A model generated the notes under the pieces. The model was not told the origin of the DNA. It searched no databases and saw only the letters and a program-made list of their open reading frames with translations. Shown here in pieces: positions 17,952 to 27,008 of a stretch of DNA of 50,742 nt. The first letter of the stretch is position 1. Each line of letters starts with the position of its first letter. Origin of the DNA: Desulfobulbaceae bacterium (GTDB lineage: Bacteria > Desulfobacterota > Desulfobulbia > Desulfobulbales > Desulfocapsaceae); assembly GCA_019163335.1 (NCBI GenBank), contig JAFLKM010000029.1, positions 13,899 to 64,640 on the forward strand. The letters are read 5' to 3'. Made by a program: the position numbers and the translations under genes.

Positions 17952-19082
17952 CTATTTTACTTCAACAAACTTCCCCTCTCTGACCTGATACATGGCAAAG
18001 CCGACGCCAACGGCGTCCCCATTTTCATCAAAATGGATTGTGCCCACCGGGGTGTCCACCTTTTCCGTCTGCAGGGCCTTACTCAGGAGAGCCATATCGG
18101 TGGAACCGGCCTTCTCGATACCGTTCACAAGAGCGAGGGCAGCAGAATAGGAACTCTCGTAAAAGGCCCCGGGATCAGCGCTGTAGCTCTTTTTATGGGC
18201 GGCATTTGCCGCTTGCGCGAGGGGATTCTGAGAATTGTCACGCGGGCCGGTGACATACACTCGCTCAGCGTCCTTGCCCGCCACCTTGATAAAGGTGTTG
18301 TCCTTCACCCCGTCATCGGAGACAAAGGCCGTATTCATCCGTTTTTTGCGCATCATCGAAACAATCTTGGAGGCCTCGGGATGATAGCCGCCAAAGATCA
18401 CTGCATCTGCCTGAGACTGTTTGATTTTCTGAACAATGGCAGAGTAATCCACTGCGCCCGGCGTTACTCCTTCAAAGAGGACAACTTCCCCTTTTCCTGA
18501 ATCCTGAATTAATTTCCGGGCTATTTCCGCCAGCCCCTTCCCGTAATCCCCCTTGTCATGAATCACCGCAACCTTTTTGGCGGCAAGCACATTTAAGACA
18601 TACTCAACTTCAGGTTTCGCCTGCCTGTCGTCCGAGGCAATGGTCCTAAAAAAATTAGGGTACTGACCACTCTGGGTCAGCTCCGGACTGGTGGCCGAAG
18701 GAGAAATCAAGATCACGCCCGCCTCTTTATAGATGGGGAGAGCCGCCTTGGTGGCACCAGAACAGATATGGCCTATGACCACATCGACCCCCTGAGAAAC
18801 CAATTTCGTCGCGGTATTGGTGGCAAGCTCCGGCTTGCACATATCATCTTCAATGAGCAGCTCAATTTTTTTGCCATTAATTCCGCCCCGGGCGTTCACC
18901 TCATTTACCACCAACCTTGCGGCATTCACCGTCGGCAGACCGTACGATGCAAGATCGCCGCTATGGGCGCCAGCCACACCAATCCTGATTGTATCCCCGG
19001 CTACAGCAGCTCCGGGAAGAAGCAGGACCAGGATTACTGCGGCGAGAGTCACCAGGTTTCTTGTTCTTGTTGTTAATTCCAC
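17952..19082 (-). CDS. livK: Branched-chain amino acid ABC transporter substrate-binding protein
   Basis: A 376-residue periplasmic binding protein. I chose the GTG at 19082: it has a near-perfect ribosome binding site (GGGAGGAAAAT) and starts a signal peptide (RTRNLVTLAAVILVLLLPGA, cleavage near AVA-GD). The frame is open for 52 more codons upstream, but these look untranslated. The mature part begins TIRIGVAGAHSGDLASYG, the LivK/LivJ ligand fold. It leads the livKHMGF operon. Substrate specificity cannot be read from the sequence; Leu/Ile/Val is the family default. Confidence 0.93.
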   Translation of the reverse strand: MELTTRTRNLVTLAAVILVLLLPGAAVAGDTIRIGVAGAHSGDLASYGLPTVNAARLVVNEVNARGGINGKKIELLIEDDMCKPELATNTATKLVSQGVDVVIGHICSGATKAALPIYKEAGVILISPSATSPELTQSGQYPNFFRTIASDDRQAKPEVEYVLNVLAAKKVAVIHDKGDYGKGLAEIARKLIQDSGKGEVVLFEGVTPGAVDYSAIVQKIKQSQADAVIFGGYHPEASKIVSMMRKKRMNTAFVSDDGVKDNTFIKVAGKDAERVYVTGPRDNSQNPLAQAANAAHKKSYSADPGAFYESSYSAALALVNGIEKAGSTDMALLSKALQTEKVDTPVGTIHFDENGDAVGVGFAMYQVREGKFVEVK

Positions 19083-19196
19083 ATTTTCCTCCCATTCAAG
19101 AATATGAAGCAAACCACAATCGGGAAATCTCAAACACGGCTGCAGACCCGCAGGCCATCGTGAATAACACGGAGAAATCAGTTTGTTCGGCACCAA

Positions 19197-19225
19197 TTTT
19201 TCCGGCTGTAAGTCTTGCGGAAAAA
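19197..19225 (-). promoter_or_regulatory. Inverted repeat in the livK leader
   Basis: An 8-bp perfect inverted repeat, TTTTTCCG (19197-19204) and CGGAAAAA (19218-19225), lies 115 bases upstream of the livK GTG. A smaller hairpin, CCGTC-CAA-GACGG, lies just beyond it at 19263-19275. They could be leader RNA structure or an operator in the livK/lpxK divergent spacer. The function is a guess. Confidence 0.25.
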
Positions 19226-19385
19226 AGGTAGTATTCACTGTAACCGTCGAAATTGTCCAAACCGTCCAAGACGGAGATCCCTGATAATACCATCTGACTT
19301 CTAAAAATCACCCTTTTTCAATGACTCCAAATCCCAAAGCGACGAACTTACATCCCACTCATCAACCCCCATGCAAGAAGGTCCC

Positions 19386-20450
19386 ATGACGGATTCCGCA
19401 AAAAAACTCTATCTCCTTGGCCGCCCCTTCAGTCCGCTGTACAGCTCAATCATGCGGCTTCGCTCATTCCTCTATGCGCGCCACTTCTTTCGACGCTACC
19501 GGCTTGAGGTTCCGATCATCTCGGTGGGCAACCTGACCATGGGGGGAACCGGCAAGACCCCGACGGTCAGCTTTCTTGCAAGCTTTCTCCAGAGCCAGGG
19601 CTATAAACCGGCGATCATCAGTCGCGGCTATGGCGGTGCCGCCGGCAATCGGGTCAACGTAGTATCGGATGGCACCACAATTTTCCTCGATGCCAAAGAA
19701 GCCGGCGATGAGCCGCGCCTGATGGCTGAAACCCTGCCGGGAATCCCGGTGCTCACCGGCATTGTCCGTGTTCTTCCCTGTCGCCATGCCATCCACGCCC
19801 TTGGATGCAATGTTCTGCTCCTCGATGATGGCTTCCAGCATCTGGCCGTGGATCGGGATATCAACATCGTCCTGTTCAGTGCCGACACCCTGGCCGGCAA
19901 CAGCCGCGTCTTTCCCGGTGGTGATCTGCGGGAACCAGTCGCAGCCCTCAACCGCGCCGACGTTTTTCTTCTCACCGGCATCACAACGCTGAACAAGAAA
20001 CGAGCAGAACGCTTTGCCGCCCTGCTCCAGAATCGGTTTCCCGGAAAACCCGTTTTCTACAGCACGTATGTGCCTTCTGCCGCAAAAAATGAGAAAGATC
20101 AGACACTCCATGCCCTCAGCACCCTGCCATCTCCCCTCTATGGCTTTTGCGGCATAGCCCGGCCGGAGGCCTTCCAGCAGAGCCTTGCCAGCCAGCAGAT
20201 TCCCCTCTCCGGATTCACCAGCCTGAAGGATCATCAACGCTACACCCCCCGCATCCTCCATCAGATCGAGAAAAAAGCCCTAAGCAGTGGGGCTCAAGGA
20301 ATTATCACCACCGCCAAGGACATGGTCAAACTGAAGGACTGTCATTTCGATCTGCCTTTTTTCAGTCTGCAGATGGAAACCCGAATCGATGAGGGCCTGA
20401 AATCCTTTATCTTACATAGCCTTGACACACCTGCAGCGCCCACCACTTGA
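19386..20450 (+). CDS. lpxK: Tetraacyldisaccharide 4'-kinase
   Basis: A 354-residue membrane-associated kinase that phosphorylates the 4' position of the lipid A disaccharide. The P-loop is GNLTMGGTGKTP near residues 48-59. Other LpxK blocks are AIISRGYGG, GDEPRLMA and LLDDGFQHL. The ATG at 19386 is preferred because AAGAAGG lies 5 bases upstream; an in-frame ATG at 19371 would add five residues. It is divergent from livK. lpxC follows after a 200-base AT-rich spacer, so the two may be separate transcripts. Confidence 0.94.
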   Translation: MTDSAKKLYLLGRPFSPLYSSIMRLRSFLYARHFFRRYRLEVPIISVGNLTMGGTGKTPTVSFLASFLQSQGYKPAIISRGYGGAAGNRVNVVSDGTTIFLDAKEAGDEPRLMAETLPGIPVLTGIVRVLPCRHAIHALGCNVLLLDDGFQHLAVDRDINIVLFSADTLAGNSRVFPGGDLREPVAALNRADVFLLTGITTLNKKRAERFAALLQNRFPGKPVFYSTYVPSAAKNEKDQTLHALSTLPSPLYGFCGIARPEAFQQSLASQQIPLSGFTSLKDHQRYTPRILHQIEKKALSSGAQGIITTAKDMVKLKDCHFDLPFFSLQMETRIDEGLKSFILHSLDTPAAPTT

Positions 20451-20650
20451 TGTGTTTTTTCCCATACTCTGGTCACTATGTGTCTTTCATCCCACACAGC
20501 CTTCTCCAACGGAGAATCGTCAAACATCTACTAACTATCCTAAATAACTAACATATTCTTTACTATCAGTTTTATTGAAGTAACGGCGTATTTTTTGCAT
20601 TAATATTTCAAAACGTCTGTCCTCTTATTTTTGAACAACAAGGATTTTTC

Positions 20651-21652
20651 ATGCCGCATCAAGCACAAGCATATCAACACACCGTCCGCAAGACCATCCA
20701 TTTTGACGGTGCCGGACTGCACTCAGGTCAACCTGTTCATCTGGCCATCAAGCCAGCCCCTGAAAACAGCGGCATCCGATTCCATCGCAGCGACCTTCCG
20801 GCCAGCCAAGATATTCAAGCCCATATGGACAAGATCGTTGACACCCGTCTGGCCACTACGCTGGGCAGTAACGGCGTCAAGATATCCACCACGGAACACC
20901 TCATGGCTGCCCTCTTCGGCTTTGGCATTGATAATGCAATTATTGACCTCAACGGCTGTGAAGTCCCGATCATGGATGGCAGCGCCGGCCTTTTTATGCA
21001 CCACCTGATGCTGACAGGCAAGAGAAAACAGAAGGCTCTTCGTAAGGCCTTGCGCATCAAAAAAGAGATCGTCTGGCAGGATGGCGCGAGCACCCTCCGT
21101 ATCCTTCCCCACAACGGCTTCAAGGTTAGCAGCAAGATTAGTTTTGATGATGAGATCATTAAAACCCAACAGTACTCCATTAATCTGACCGAAGAGCGCT
21201 TTGCCAACGAAATCGCCTCGGCCCGGACCTTTGGCTATGTTGAACAGGTTGAGGCCCTGTGGGATAATGGATTAGCGCTTGGCGGCAACCTGAACAACGT
21301 CATTGCCATTCACTGGAACAGGAAATCCATCCTCAATGAGGACGGGCTCCGCTTTCACGATGAGTTTGTCCGCCACAAGGTTCTCGACCTGATTGGTGAT
21401 CTTGCCCTGCTTGGCTGTCCCGTTCTTGGCCATGTTATTGCCCATCGTGCCGGACATACCCAGCACTTTGCCTTCATGCGGGCCATCATGAGCGCTCCCG
21501 ACTGCTGGGAGATGATCGAACTGAACCAGAATGGTACCTACTCCACGCTCCAGCAGGTCTTGTCCAACACCAAAGCAGCCGGTGACAGACTCATGCCTAT
21601 TTTCACCCCCATCACCACACCTGCCGCCATCAACTCGGGGGCATCCTGCTGA
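20651..21652 (+). CDS. lpxC: UDP-3-O-acyl-N-acetylglucosamine deacetylase
   Basis: A 333-residue zinc enzyme for the first committed step of lipid A synthesis. Zinc ligands: His in STTEHLMAAL near residue 82, His in RFHDEFVRHKVLDLIGD near 241, and the nearby Asp of that block. The catalytic-region His is in HRAGHTQH. The N-terminus TVRKTIHFDGAGLHSG is the family start, and AAGGA lies upstream of the ATG. The protein runs about 25 residues past the usual C-terminus. A strong terminator follows. Confidence 0.95.
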   Translation: MPHQAQAYQHTVRKTIHFDGAGLHSGQPVHLAIKPAPENSGIRFHRSDLPASQDIQAHMDKIVDTRLATTLGSNGVKISTTEHLMAALFGFGIDNAIIDLNGCEVPIMDGSAGLFMHHLMLTGKRKQKALRKALRIKKEIVWQDGASTLRILPHNGFKVSSKISFDDEIIKTQQYSINLTEERFANEIASARTFGYVEQVEALWDNGLALGGNLNNVIAIHWNRKSILNEDGLRFHDEFVRHKVLDLIGDLALLGCPVLGHVIAHRAGHTQHFAFMRAIMSAPDCWEMIELNQNGTYSTLQQVLSNTKAAGDRLMPIFTPITTPAAINSGASC

Positions 21653-21681
21653 GCTTTTCCGGCAATAGTTGACAAAAAAAA

Positions 21682-21712
21682 GGGGCCTCGCAAGATGATC
21701 TTGCGAGGCCCC
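21682..21712. terminator. Strong bidirectional intrinsic terminator
   Basis: A 14-bp GC-rich stem, GGGGCCTCGCAAGA (21682-21695) with TCTTGCGAGGCCCC (21699-21712), a 3-base loop, an A8 run before it and a T8 run after it. It works in both directions between lpxC and the convergent epimerase gene. Confidence 0.95.
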
Positions 21713-21766
21713 TTTTTTTTATTTTCAGGCAAATTCCTGATACCGAAAACGCACTGACTCTTCTTT

Positions 21767-22774
21767 TTACTGATAATACTCCTTATACCAGGCGACAAAT
21801 TTGCGCACCCCTTCTTCCAGTGTAGTGGCTGGCTTATAACCGAAATCACGAATCAACTCATCCACATTGGCATAGGTCACCTGAACATCCCCAGGCTGCA
21901 TGGGCAGGAAGTTTTTTTCTGCCTTTTTCCCCAGATTCTCTTCCAGGATCTCAATAAAGTGGAGTAGTTTCTCCTTCTGGTTGTTGCCGATATTATATAT
22001 TCGATAGGGGCAGTAGGAGGTCGCCGGATCAGGCGCATTGCCATTCCACAGAGGATCGGGCTCGGGCACCTTGTCAATGACCCGGACCACTCCCTCGACG
22101 ATATCATCGACATAGGTAAAATCCCGTTCCATATTGCCGTTATTAAAGACATTGATCGGCTCACCAGCCAGAATCGCCTTGGCAAACAGGACCGGCGCCA
22201 TGTCCGGCCTGCCCCAGGGTCCATAGACCGTAAAAAACCGCAGTCCGGTGGTGGGCAGGGCAAAGAGATGGCTATAGGTGTGGGCCATCAGCTCGTTAGA
22301 CTTCTTGGAAGCCGCATAAAGCGAAACAGGATGATCCACATTGTCATGGATCGAATAGGGATGTTTGGTGTTGGCCCCGTACACCGAGCTGGACGAGGCA
22401 AAGACAAAATGCTTCACCCCTGAATGACGGCAGCCCTCGAGGAGATTGACAAAACCGACGATATTGGTGTCCACATAAGAGTAGGGATTGATCAGGGAAT
22501 AGCGCACTCCGGGCTGGCCGGCCAGGTTAACCACTGCATCAAACTGGTTGTCCTGAAACAGTTTTTCCATGGCCGGCCGATCGGCGATATTGATATCCAC
22601 ATGACGAAAACGGTCTCCCGCAGCCAGACGGGCCATGCGGTCTTTTTTCAACTGCGGATCGTAATAATCGTTGAGGTTGTCAACGCCCACCACCTCCGCC
22701 CCTTTCGCCGTCAATCTTTGAACCAGATGGGCCCCGATAAAGCCGGCAGCCCCGGTAACCATTATTTTTTTCAT
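21767..22774 (-). CDS. NAD-dependent epimerase, UDP-glucuronate 4-epimerase-like
   Basis: A 335-residue extended short-chain dehydrogenase. The Rossmann motif is TGAAGFIGAHL near residues 7-17, the catalytic Ser block is ASSSSVYG, and Tyr-x3-Lys is in SLYAASKKSNE. VNLAGQPGVRYSLINPYSYVD and RFFTVYGPWGRPDMA mark the CapI/LpsL/GAE group that turns UDP-glucuronate into UDP-galacturonate. The ATG at 22774 fits the usual N-terminus (MKKIMVTG); open frame continues six codons upstream into the aldolase gene. It follows the aldolase by 7 bases. The likely role is surface polysaccharide or LPS precursor supply. Confidence 0.88.
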   Translation of the reverse strand: MKKIMVTGAAGFIGAHLVQRLTAKGAEVVGVDNLNDYYDPQLKKDRMARLAAGDRFRHVDINIADRPAMEKLFQDNQFDAVVNLAGQPGVRYSLINPYSYVDTNIVGFVNLLEGCRHSGVKHFVFASSSSVYGANTKHPYSIHDNVDHPVSLYAASKKSNELMAHTYSHLFALPTTGLRFFTVYGPWGRPDMAPVLFAKAILAGEPINVFNNGNMERDFTYVDDIVEGVVRVIDKVPEPDPLWNGNAPDPATSYCPYRIYNIGNNQKEKLLHFIEILEENLGKKAEKNFLPMQPGDVQVTYANVDELIRDFGYKPATTLEEGVRKFVAWYKEYYQ

Positions 22775-22781
22775 CCTTATC

Positions 22782-24062
22782 TCAATCATCAAAATGGCCT
22801 TCCGGCCCTTTATTTACATCCAGCGTCTTTGCCCGTTCCATTATCATCTCCCGACTCCACTGGGCGGGATCTTCAATGCGGCCCACCTTGGGGCCAAGGT
22901 CATAGGTGCCGGCCTCAAGAATAACCTCATAGGCCAAGGAGGCACTACCGTCGGCTGAAAAAACATCCTTCAGCATGGAATAGACAAATTCCTCCACCCG
23001 CTTTTCCATGCGCTCGCGAATCTCACGGGGCTGACCAAGAAGTCGGGGCTCAAAGGGCAAATTCAGCTTTTTATAGTCTCCGCTCTTCCAGCCTTTAGCG
23101 TCGGCATAGGACACCATCTGCTGCCACATCTCTTCGCTCATGCCTTCGCCTTTGACCTTCTTCAGATTACCGCCCTCATCCAAGATGGCATTGCCGTAAT
23201 CATTCACCTCTACCCCCCAGGAAACCATCTGCAGGGCGGTGGCCACGTTGGCCTTAGTGGTCCGGGTCTGGGCGGCAATGGCGCGGAGACGTTCGGAGCT
23301 GTTGCCGGAGGTTCCGTGCTGGGCTCCAGAGGTACCATATGCAGCAAGATGCTGATGAATCTCTGCTGTCAACTCCACCTGAATCCCCTGACTGCCAGCC
23401 TCCAGACCATGGGTAGTGCCGTTATTCAGGGCAATCCAGTCGGGGCAGATGCCATGGGCGTTCAACCCTTTGATCAGAAAAGAGGCATCGTCAACGGTGG
23501 AGAGTCCCTCCGACCCCTTGATCTCGCCAACCTCGGTCTCAAGCCCGGCCCAGGAAGGAATAAAGGCATTCAGATCTATATTGGCAAGCAGGTTCAAATC
23601 ATCGGGCATATGCGAGGCATCAATGGCAATGGAGGTAATCCCCGCTTCAAAGATGGTTGGAATCTCCACCCGGGCCATGGGCAGGTCGCTTTCCTTTTTG
23701 ATGCCATAATGATCTGCATGGATGGCAACCGGCACGGTGATTCCCATCTCATTGCACATGGCATCCACCAGACGCGCCATATTCCAGTAATTGACCGCAC
23801 AATAGCCAGAGGCCCCGCCTTCAGACCGCGCGATCTCAATGACCAGGGCCGCATCAGCCCTCTGGGCCGCCTGCAGCGCACCCCGGATAACAAAGAGATT
23901 GCGGCCGTTGGCAGCCATGGTCATGGCTCCGCCCTTGGTCATCAGAGCACGATCAATCACCTTGCCGCTGACCAGCAGGGCACGGGAATGGGGAAACAAC
24001 TTCCGGATATTTGGTGGACGTCCTATCTCCAGGGCCTTGTTGAAATTTCCAGGAACACTCAT
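22782..24062 (-). CDS. Class II fructose-bisphosphate aldolase family protein
   Basis: A 426-residue metal-dependent aldolase. Metal ligands appear as the His residues of HADHYG, the Glu of EVGEIKGSEG, the His of NNGTTHG and the His of SGAQHGTSG, all in family order. It is about 70 residues longer than E. coli FbaA, with an extended C-terminal part. The ATG at 24062 has a perfect GGAGGT site; a TTG four codons upstream is unlikely. The role is glycolysis/gluconeogenesis or a related ketose-bisphosphate cleavage. It is the first gene of a pair with the sugar-nucleotide epimerase. Confidence 0.87.
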   Translation of the reverse strand: MSVPGNFNKALEIGRPPNIRKLFPHSRALLVSGKVIDRALMTKGGAMTMAANGRNLFVIRGALQAAQRADAALVIEIARSEGGASGYCAVNYWNMARLVDAMCNEMGITVPVAIHADHYGIKKESDLPMARVEIPTIFEAGITSIAIDASHMPDDLNLLANIDLNAFIPSWAGLETEVGEIKGSEGLSTVDDASFLIKGLNAHGICPDWIALNNGTTHGLEAGSQGIQVELTAEIHQHLAAYGTSGAQHGTSGNSSERLRAIAAQTRTTKANVATALQMVSWGVEVNDYGNAILDEGGNLKKVKGEGMSEEMWQQMVSYADAKGWKSGDYKKLNLPFEPRLLGQPREIRERMEKRVEEFVYSMLKDVFSADGSASLAYEVILEAGTYDLGPKVGRIEDPAQWSREMIMERAKTLDVNKGPEGHFDD

Positions 24063-24172
24063 GGTAACCTCCAATTAATAGAATCAGGGAAAAAATTTCA
24101 ATTTCTCTATATAGCGTACCCCTGAAAAAGAATCCAGCGGCTGCAATATAAAATAATCAAATCCAAATAGAA

Positions 24173-24715
24173 TCATTTGCCCGGAACAGCATCATCTTCC
24201 GAAACCTCCGCTCCCGGCTGAAAGGCAGCAAAACCTTTGCGGCCAAAAAGCCACACGGCAACAATGCTGATCTCATACAAAACCATCAAAGGCACCGCCA
24301 TCATCAACTGATTGACGACATCCGGGGTCGGGGTCAGGATTGCGGCAATAATAAAATTAATCAAAATTGCATACTTGCGATGGCGATTCAGCATTGCCAG
24401 ATTTACGATACCAATCTTGGCAAGAAAGACCATCAGCACCGGCATCTCAAAGATAACCCCGAAGGCAATGAGCAATCGAAGAGCCAGGGAAAAATATTCA
24501 CTAACGGCCGGAAGCGACATCAGAAACTCGTTACTGTAGCCAACGAGAAAACGGAAGGCAGGTGGAAAGACCACATAGTACCCGAAGGCCGCTCCACTCA
24601 GAAAACAGACTGAGGAAAAAAATGAAAAGGGCAACAAAACACGCTTTTCATGTTTATAGAGACCGGGGGCGAGAAAACGCCAGATTTGATAAAAGATCAC
24701 CGGACTGGCCAGCAA
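24173..24715 (-). CDS. tatC: TatC, C-terminal part (separated by a frameshift)
   Basis: These 180 residues are the C-terminal two thirds of TatC, the substrate-recognising subunit of the twin-arginine translocase. It starts LLASPVIFYQIWRFLAPGLY, exactly where the 5' fragment breaks off, and has the remaining membrane segments plus the conserved LTPTPDVVNQ. The nominal TTG start is not a real start: the sequence TYLKLALACG-like continues upstream only if one more T is read in a run of nine Ts (A9 on the plus strand, 24745-24753). It is either an assembly error, a real mutation, or a site of transcriptional slippage. The intact protein would be about 284 residues. Confidence 0.85.
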   Translation of the reverse strand: MLASPVIFYQIWRFLAPGLYKHEKRVLLPFSFFSSVCFLSGAAFGYYVVFPPAFRFLVGYSNEFLMSLPAVSEYFSLALRLLIAFGVIFEMPVLMVFLAKIGIVNLAMLNRHRKYAILINFIIAAILTPTPDVVNQLMMAVPLMVLYEISIVAVWLFGRKGFAAFQPGAEVSEDDAVPGK

Positions 24716-24738
24716 TAGTCCGCAGGCCAGGGCGAGCT

Positions 24739-25026
24739 TCAGATAAAAAAAAACCCTTCCTGGTATGAGGTAAAAATCAACGAGGAACCTTCCGGCAGGA
24801 CGGAGGTCAGGGGCTTGAAGAACCAGGCTCCGATGGGTTCAACAAAGCCATAAGAACCTGCAAAGCCAACGACAACCGCAATGAGAGAAATCACAAGACA
24901 AGAACGCAGCTCGCGCAAATGATCCGTCAGGGACTGGGCATCAAATTGTTCTTCCGCAATTACGTCTGGCTGTGCAGACTGTTCAGCATTATCAGCCGGT
25001 TCAGAATTGTGTATCAGTTCTGCCAT
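24739..25026 (-). CDS. tatC: TatC, N-terminal part (frameshifted at T9 run)
   Basis: These 95 residues are the start of TatC: an acidic, Gln-rich leader of about 30 residues, then LTDHLRELRSCLVISL, the conserved cytoplasmic entrance and first membrane helix, and LIFTSYQEGFFF near the end. TatC proteins normally continue GFFTYIKLALACG; here a one-base deficit in the homopolymer (24745-24753) brings an immediate TGA at 24739-24741. tatA and tatB are not in the window. It is divergent from the LdtD-like gene. Confidence 0.85.
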   Translation of the reverse strand: MAELIHNSEPADNAEQSAQPDVIAEEQFDAQSLTDHLRELRSCLVISLIAVVVGFAGSYGFVEPIGAWFFKPLTSVLPEGSSLIFTSYQEGFFFI

Positions 25027-25144
25027 TGTTGTTCTTGCTCTTTGATTTCTTGAAATGATAGGGTAGAATGGCTAACCCAACCGTATGCTCCATTGCGCAC
25101 ACTCCCTCACGAGATTATAAAAAAAACAATCACGTCCCGATTCA

Positions 25145-26860
25145 ATGCTACGATTTACCAGATTACATACCATCCACAACCACTCTTTGCAACCCATTCA
25201 CAAGGGTTCAACGTTCCAGAAGATGCTCTTATTTCTCTCTTTCCTGCTCTCCAGCATCTCCCTTGCTCCCGAGACAGGCTCTGCTGCCACTGCCGAGAAG
25301 TTGAATCTGGTCCTCTGTGATCGACTTGAACAGGTGAATGCCGAGGTCTCTGACCCCCTGGTCGCCAAGAAATCAACCGACATGCGCCACTGGCTGTCCA
25401 TCATTTATAACAAAATGGGGCTGCATCCCCTTTGGGTAACAAAGGATGGCCCCGGCGGAAAGGCCGGCATTCTGTTTGAAGTTATAAAAAATTCCAACCA
25501 GGACGGCCTTTTCCCCGAAGAGTACCAGAGCAACCGAATCACATCGCTGTGGAAGGGGACGACAGCAGAAGAGCTCATTGAACTGGATACCCTTCTGACC
25601 CTTGCCCTCATCAACTATGCCCATGACGCCCAGAAAGGACGTGCCGAGAGGAGAGCTGACAAACCGCCGCCCCTGCTGGTTCAAGCGGAAGGGATTCAAG
25701 GCTTTGATGCACTGACACTGACGCAGGATGCGCTGCTGTCAAAGGATCTGAACCAGTTCCTTGAAGACTTGCTGCCCCGCCACAAATACTACAAAAATCT
25801 CCGCGCCGTCCTCCCCCGCTACCGACAGTTGGATGCAATCGGCGGCTGGAAGCAGACAGCCTTCGGCAAGTCCCTCCATCCCGGAGAACAGGATGCAAGA
25901 ATCCCAGGCATTCGAAAAAGGCTGCAGGTCGAAGGATATCTCCCGCCGACATCGATTGCTACACCATTTTATGACGAGGCGCTAGAGCAGGCCGTCAACC
26001 GCTTTCAAACACTCCATGGCCTGACAGGGGATGGCGTGATCGGCAAATCCACCATTGCCGCCATGAATATTACTGCCGAGCAAAAGGTCCGGCAGATTAT
26101 CCTCAATCTTGAACGCTGGCGCTGGGAGGCTCATGAACTGGGACAAAAGTATGTGCTGGTTGATATCGCCGGATTCACCCTCGAGGCCATTGAAAACGAC
26201 GCCCTCGTCCTCGAGATGCCGGTTGTGGTTGGCATGCAGCAGCACGAAACACCGGTCTTCAGTGACATCATTCAGTATGTTGAGGTACACCCCTACTGGC
26301 ATGTCCCCGCCAAAATCGCCCGCGATGAAATGCTCGAAGAACTCAGGAAAAATCCCCAATATCTGAACAAGCACCACATCCGCATCTTCAGTGACAGGAC
26401 ATCTGAGGCGGACGAATTAAATCCCCTCTCGATTAACTGGAAGCAGGTAAGCCCCCAGCAAATGGGCCGCTTCAAGTTGCGACAGGATCCCGGCAAATGG
26501 AACGCCCTGGGCTCCATCAAAATCGCTTTTCCCAACAGCCAAAACGTGTATATGCACGACACTCCAGCTCAATCCTATTTTAAACGAACCAGCCGGGCCT
26601 TCAGTCACGGCTGCATCCGCCTCAGCAATCCAAGACAACTGGCACTATTTCTCTTAGGGGGGGGTGAAAAAGGCTGGACCCTCGAACGACTCAACGAGAT
26701 CGTCGCTGCTGACAAACGGAGCATTCTTCGCCTGCCCACCCCCCTGCCGGTGCATATCACCTATCAAACCGTCAAAAGTGATGAAACCGGAAAGGTCTCA
26801 TTCCATACAGATATCTATAATCGAGACCAGCAGCTTGCGGAGATCCTCTTTAACAAATGA
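25145..26860 (+). CDS. L,D-transpeptidase, LdtD (YcbB)-like
   Basis: A 571-residue periplasmic enzyme that makes 3-3 crosslinks in peptidoglycan (or attaches proteins to it). Order: basic N-terminus and hydrophobic signal segment (MLLFLSFLLSSISLAP near 27-42), an N-terminal scaffold domain, a peptidoglycan-binding domain near residues 265-305 (AVNRFQTLHGLTGDGVIG), then the YkuD catalytic domain with SHGCIRLSN near 490, whose Cys is the nucleophile. Size and domain order match E. coli YcbB/LdtD. A start at 25223 is possible but would leave the signal peptide without its basic end. The next gene is a MepK-like peptidase, the same pairing as ycbB-ycbK. Confidence 0.9.
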   Translation: MLRFTRLHTIHNHSLQPIHKGSTFQKMLLFLSFLLSSISLAPETGSAATAEKLNLVLCDRLEQVNAEVSDPLVAKKSTDMRHWLSIIYNKMGLHPLWVTKDGPGGKAGILFEVIKNSNQDGLFPEEYQSNRITSLWKGTTAEELIELDTLLTLALINYAHDAQKGRAERRADKPPPLLVQAEGIQGFDALTLTQDALLSKDLNQFLEDLLPRHKYYKNLRAVLPRYRQLDAIGGWKQTAFGKSLHPGEQDARIPGIRKRLQVEGYLPPTSIATPFYDEALEQAVNRFQTLHGLTGDGVIGKSTIAAMNITAEQKVRQIILNLERWRWEAHELGQKYVLVDIAGFTLEAIENDALVLEMPVVVGMQQHETPVFSDIIQYVEVHPYWHVPAKIARDEMLEELRKNPQYLNKHHIRIFSDRTSEADELNPLSINWKQVSPQQMGRFKLRQDPGKWNALGSIKIAFPNSQNVYMHDTPAQSYFKRTSRAFSHGCIRLSNPRQLALFLLGGGEKGWTLERLNEIVAADKRSILRLPTPLPVHITYQTVKSDETGKVSFHTDIYNRDQQLAEILFNK

Positions 26861-26903
26861 TCCTCTACTAAGCTTGCCTGAAAACAAAAATGGGCCCTTC
26901 AGG

Positions 26904-26933
26904 TTGACACAAAGGGTCTTTTTAGGGTAAAAA
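26904..26933 (+). promoter_or_regulatory. Candidate sigma-70 promoter for the MepK-like gene
   Basis: TTGACA (26904-26909), an 18-base spacer, and TAAAAA (26928-26933) lie 76 bases before the ATG of the MepK-like gene. The -35 box is perfect; the -10 box matches four of six positions. Confidence 0.35.
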
Positions 26934-27008
26934 ATGAACTTAAAGTTTTAAAACATCGCAGTAAACATGAAAATAACCACAAATTAGTAGAACCAGTAGA
27001 GAAACCCC

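Noticed and set aside
17952-19238. Longer livK protein starting at 19238
   Set aside because: The extra 52 residues precede a perfect ribosome binding site and signal peptide at the GTG 19082, so the extension is most likely leader.
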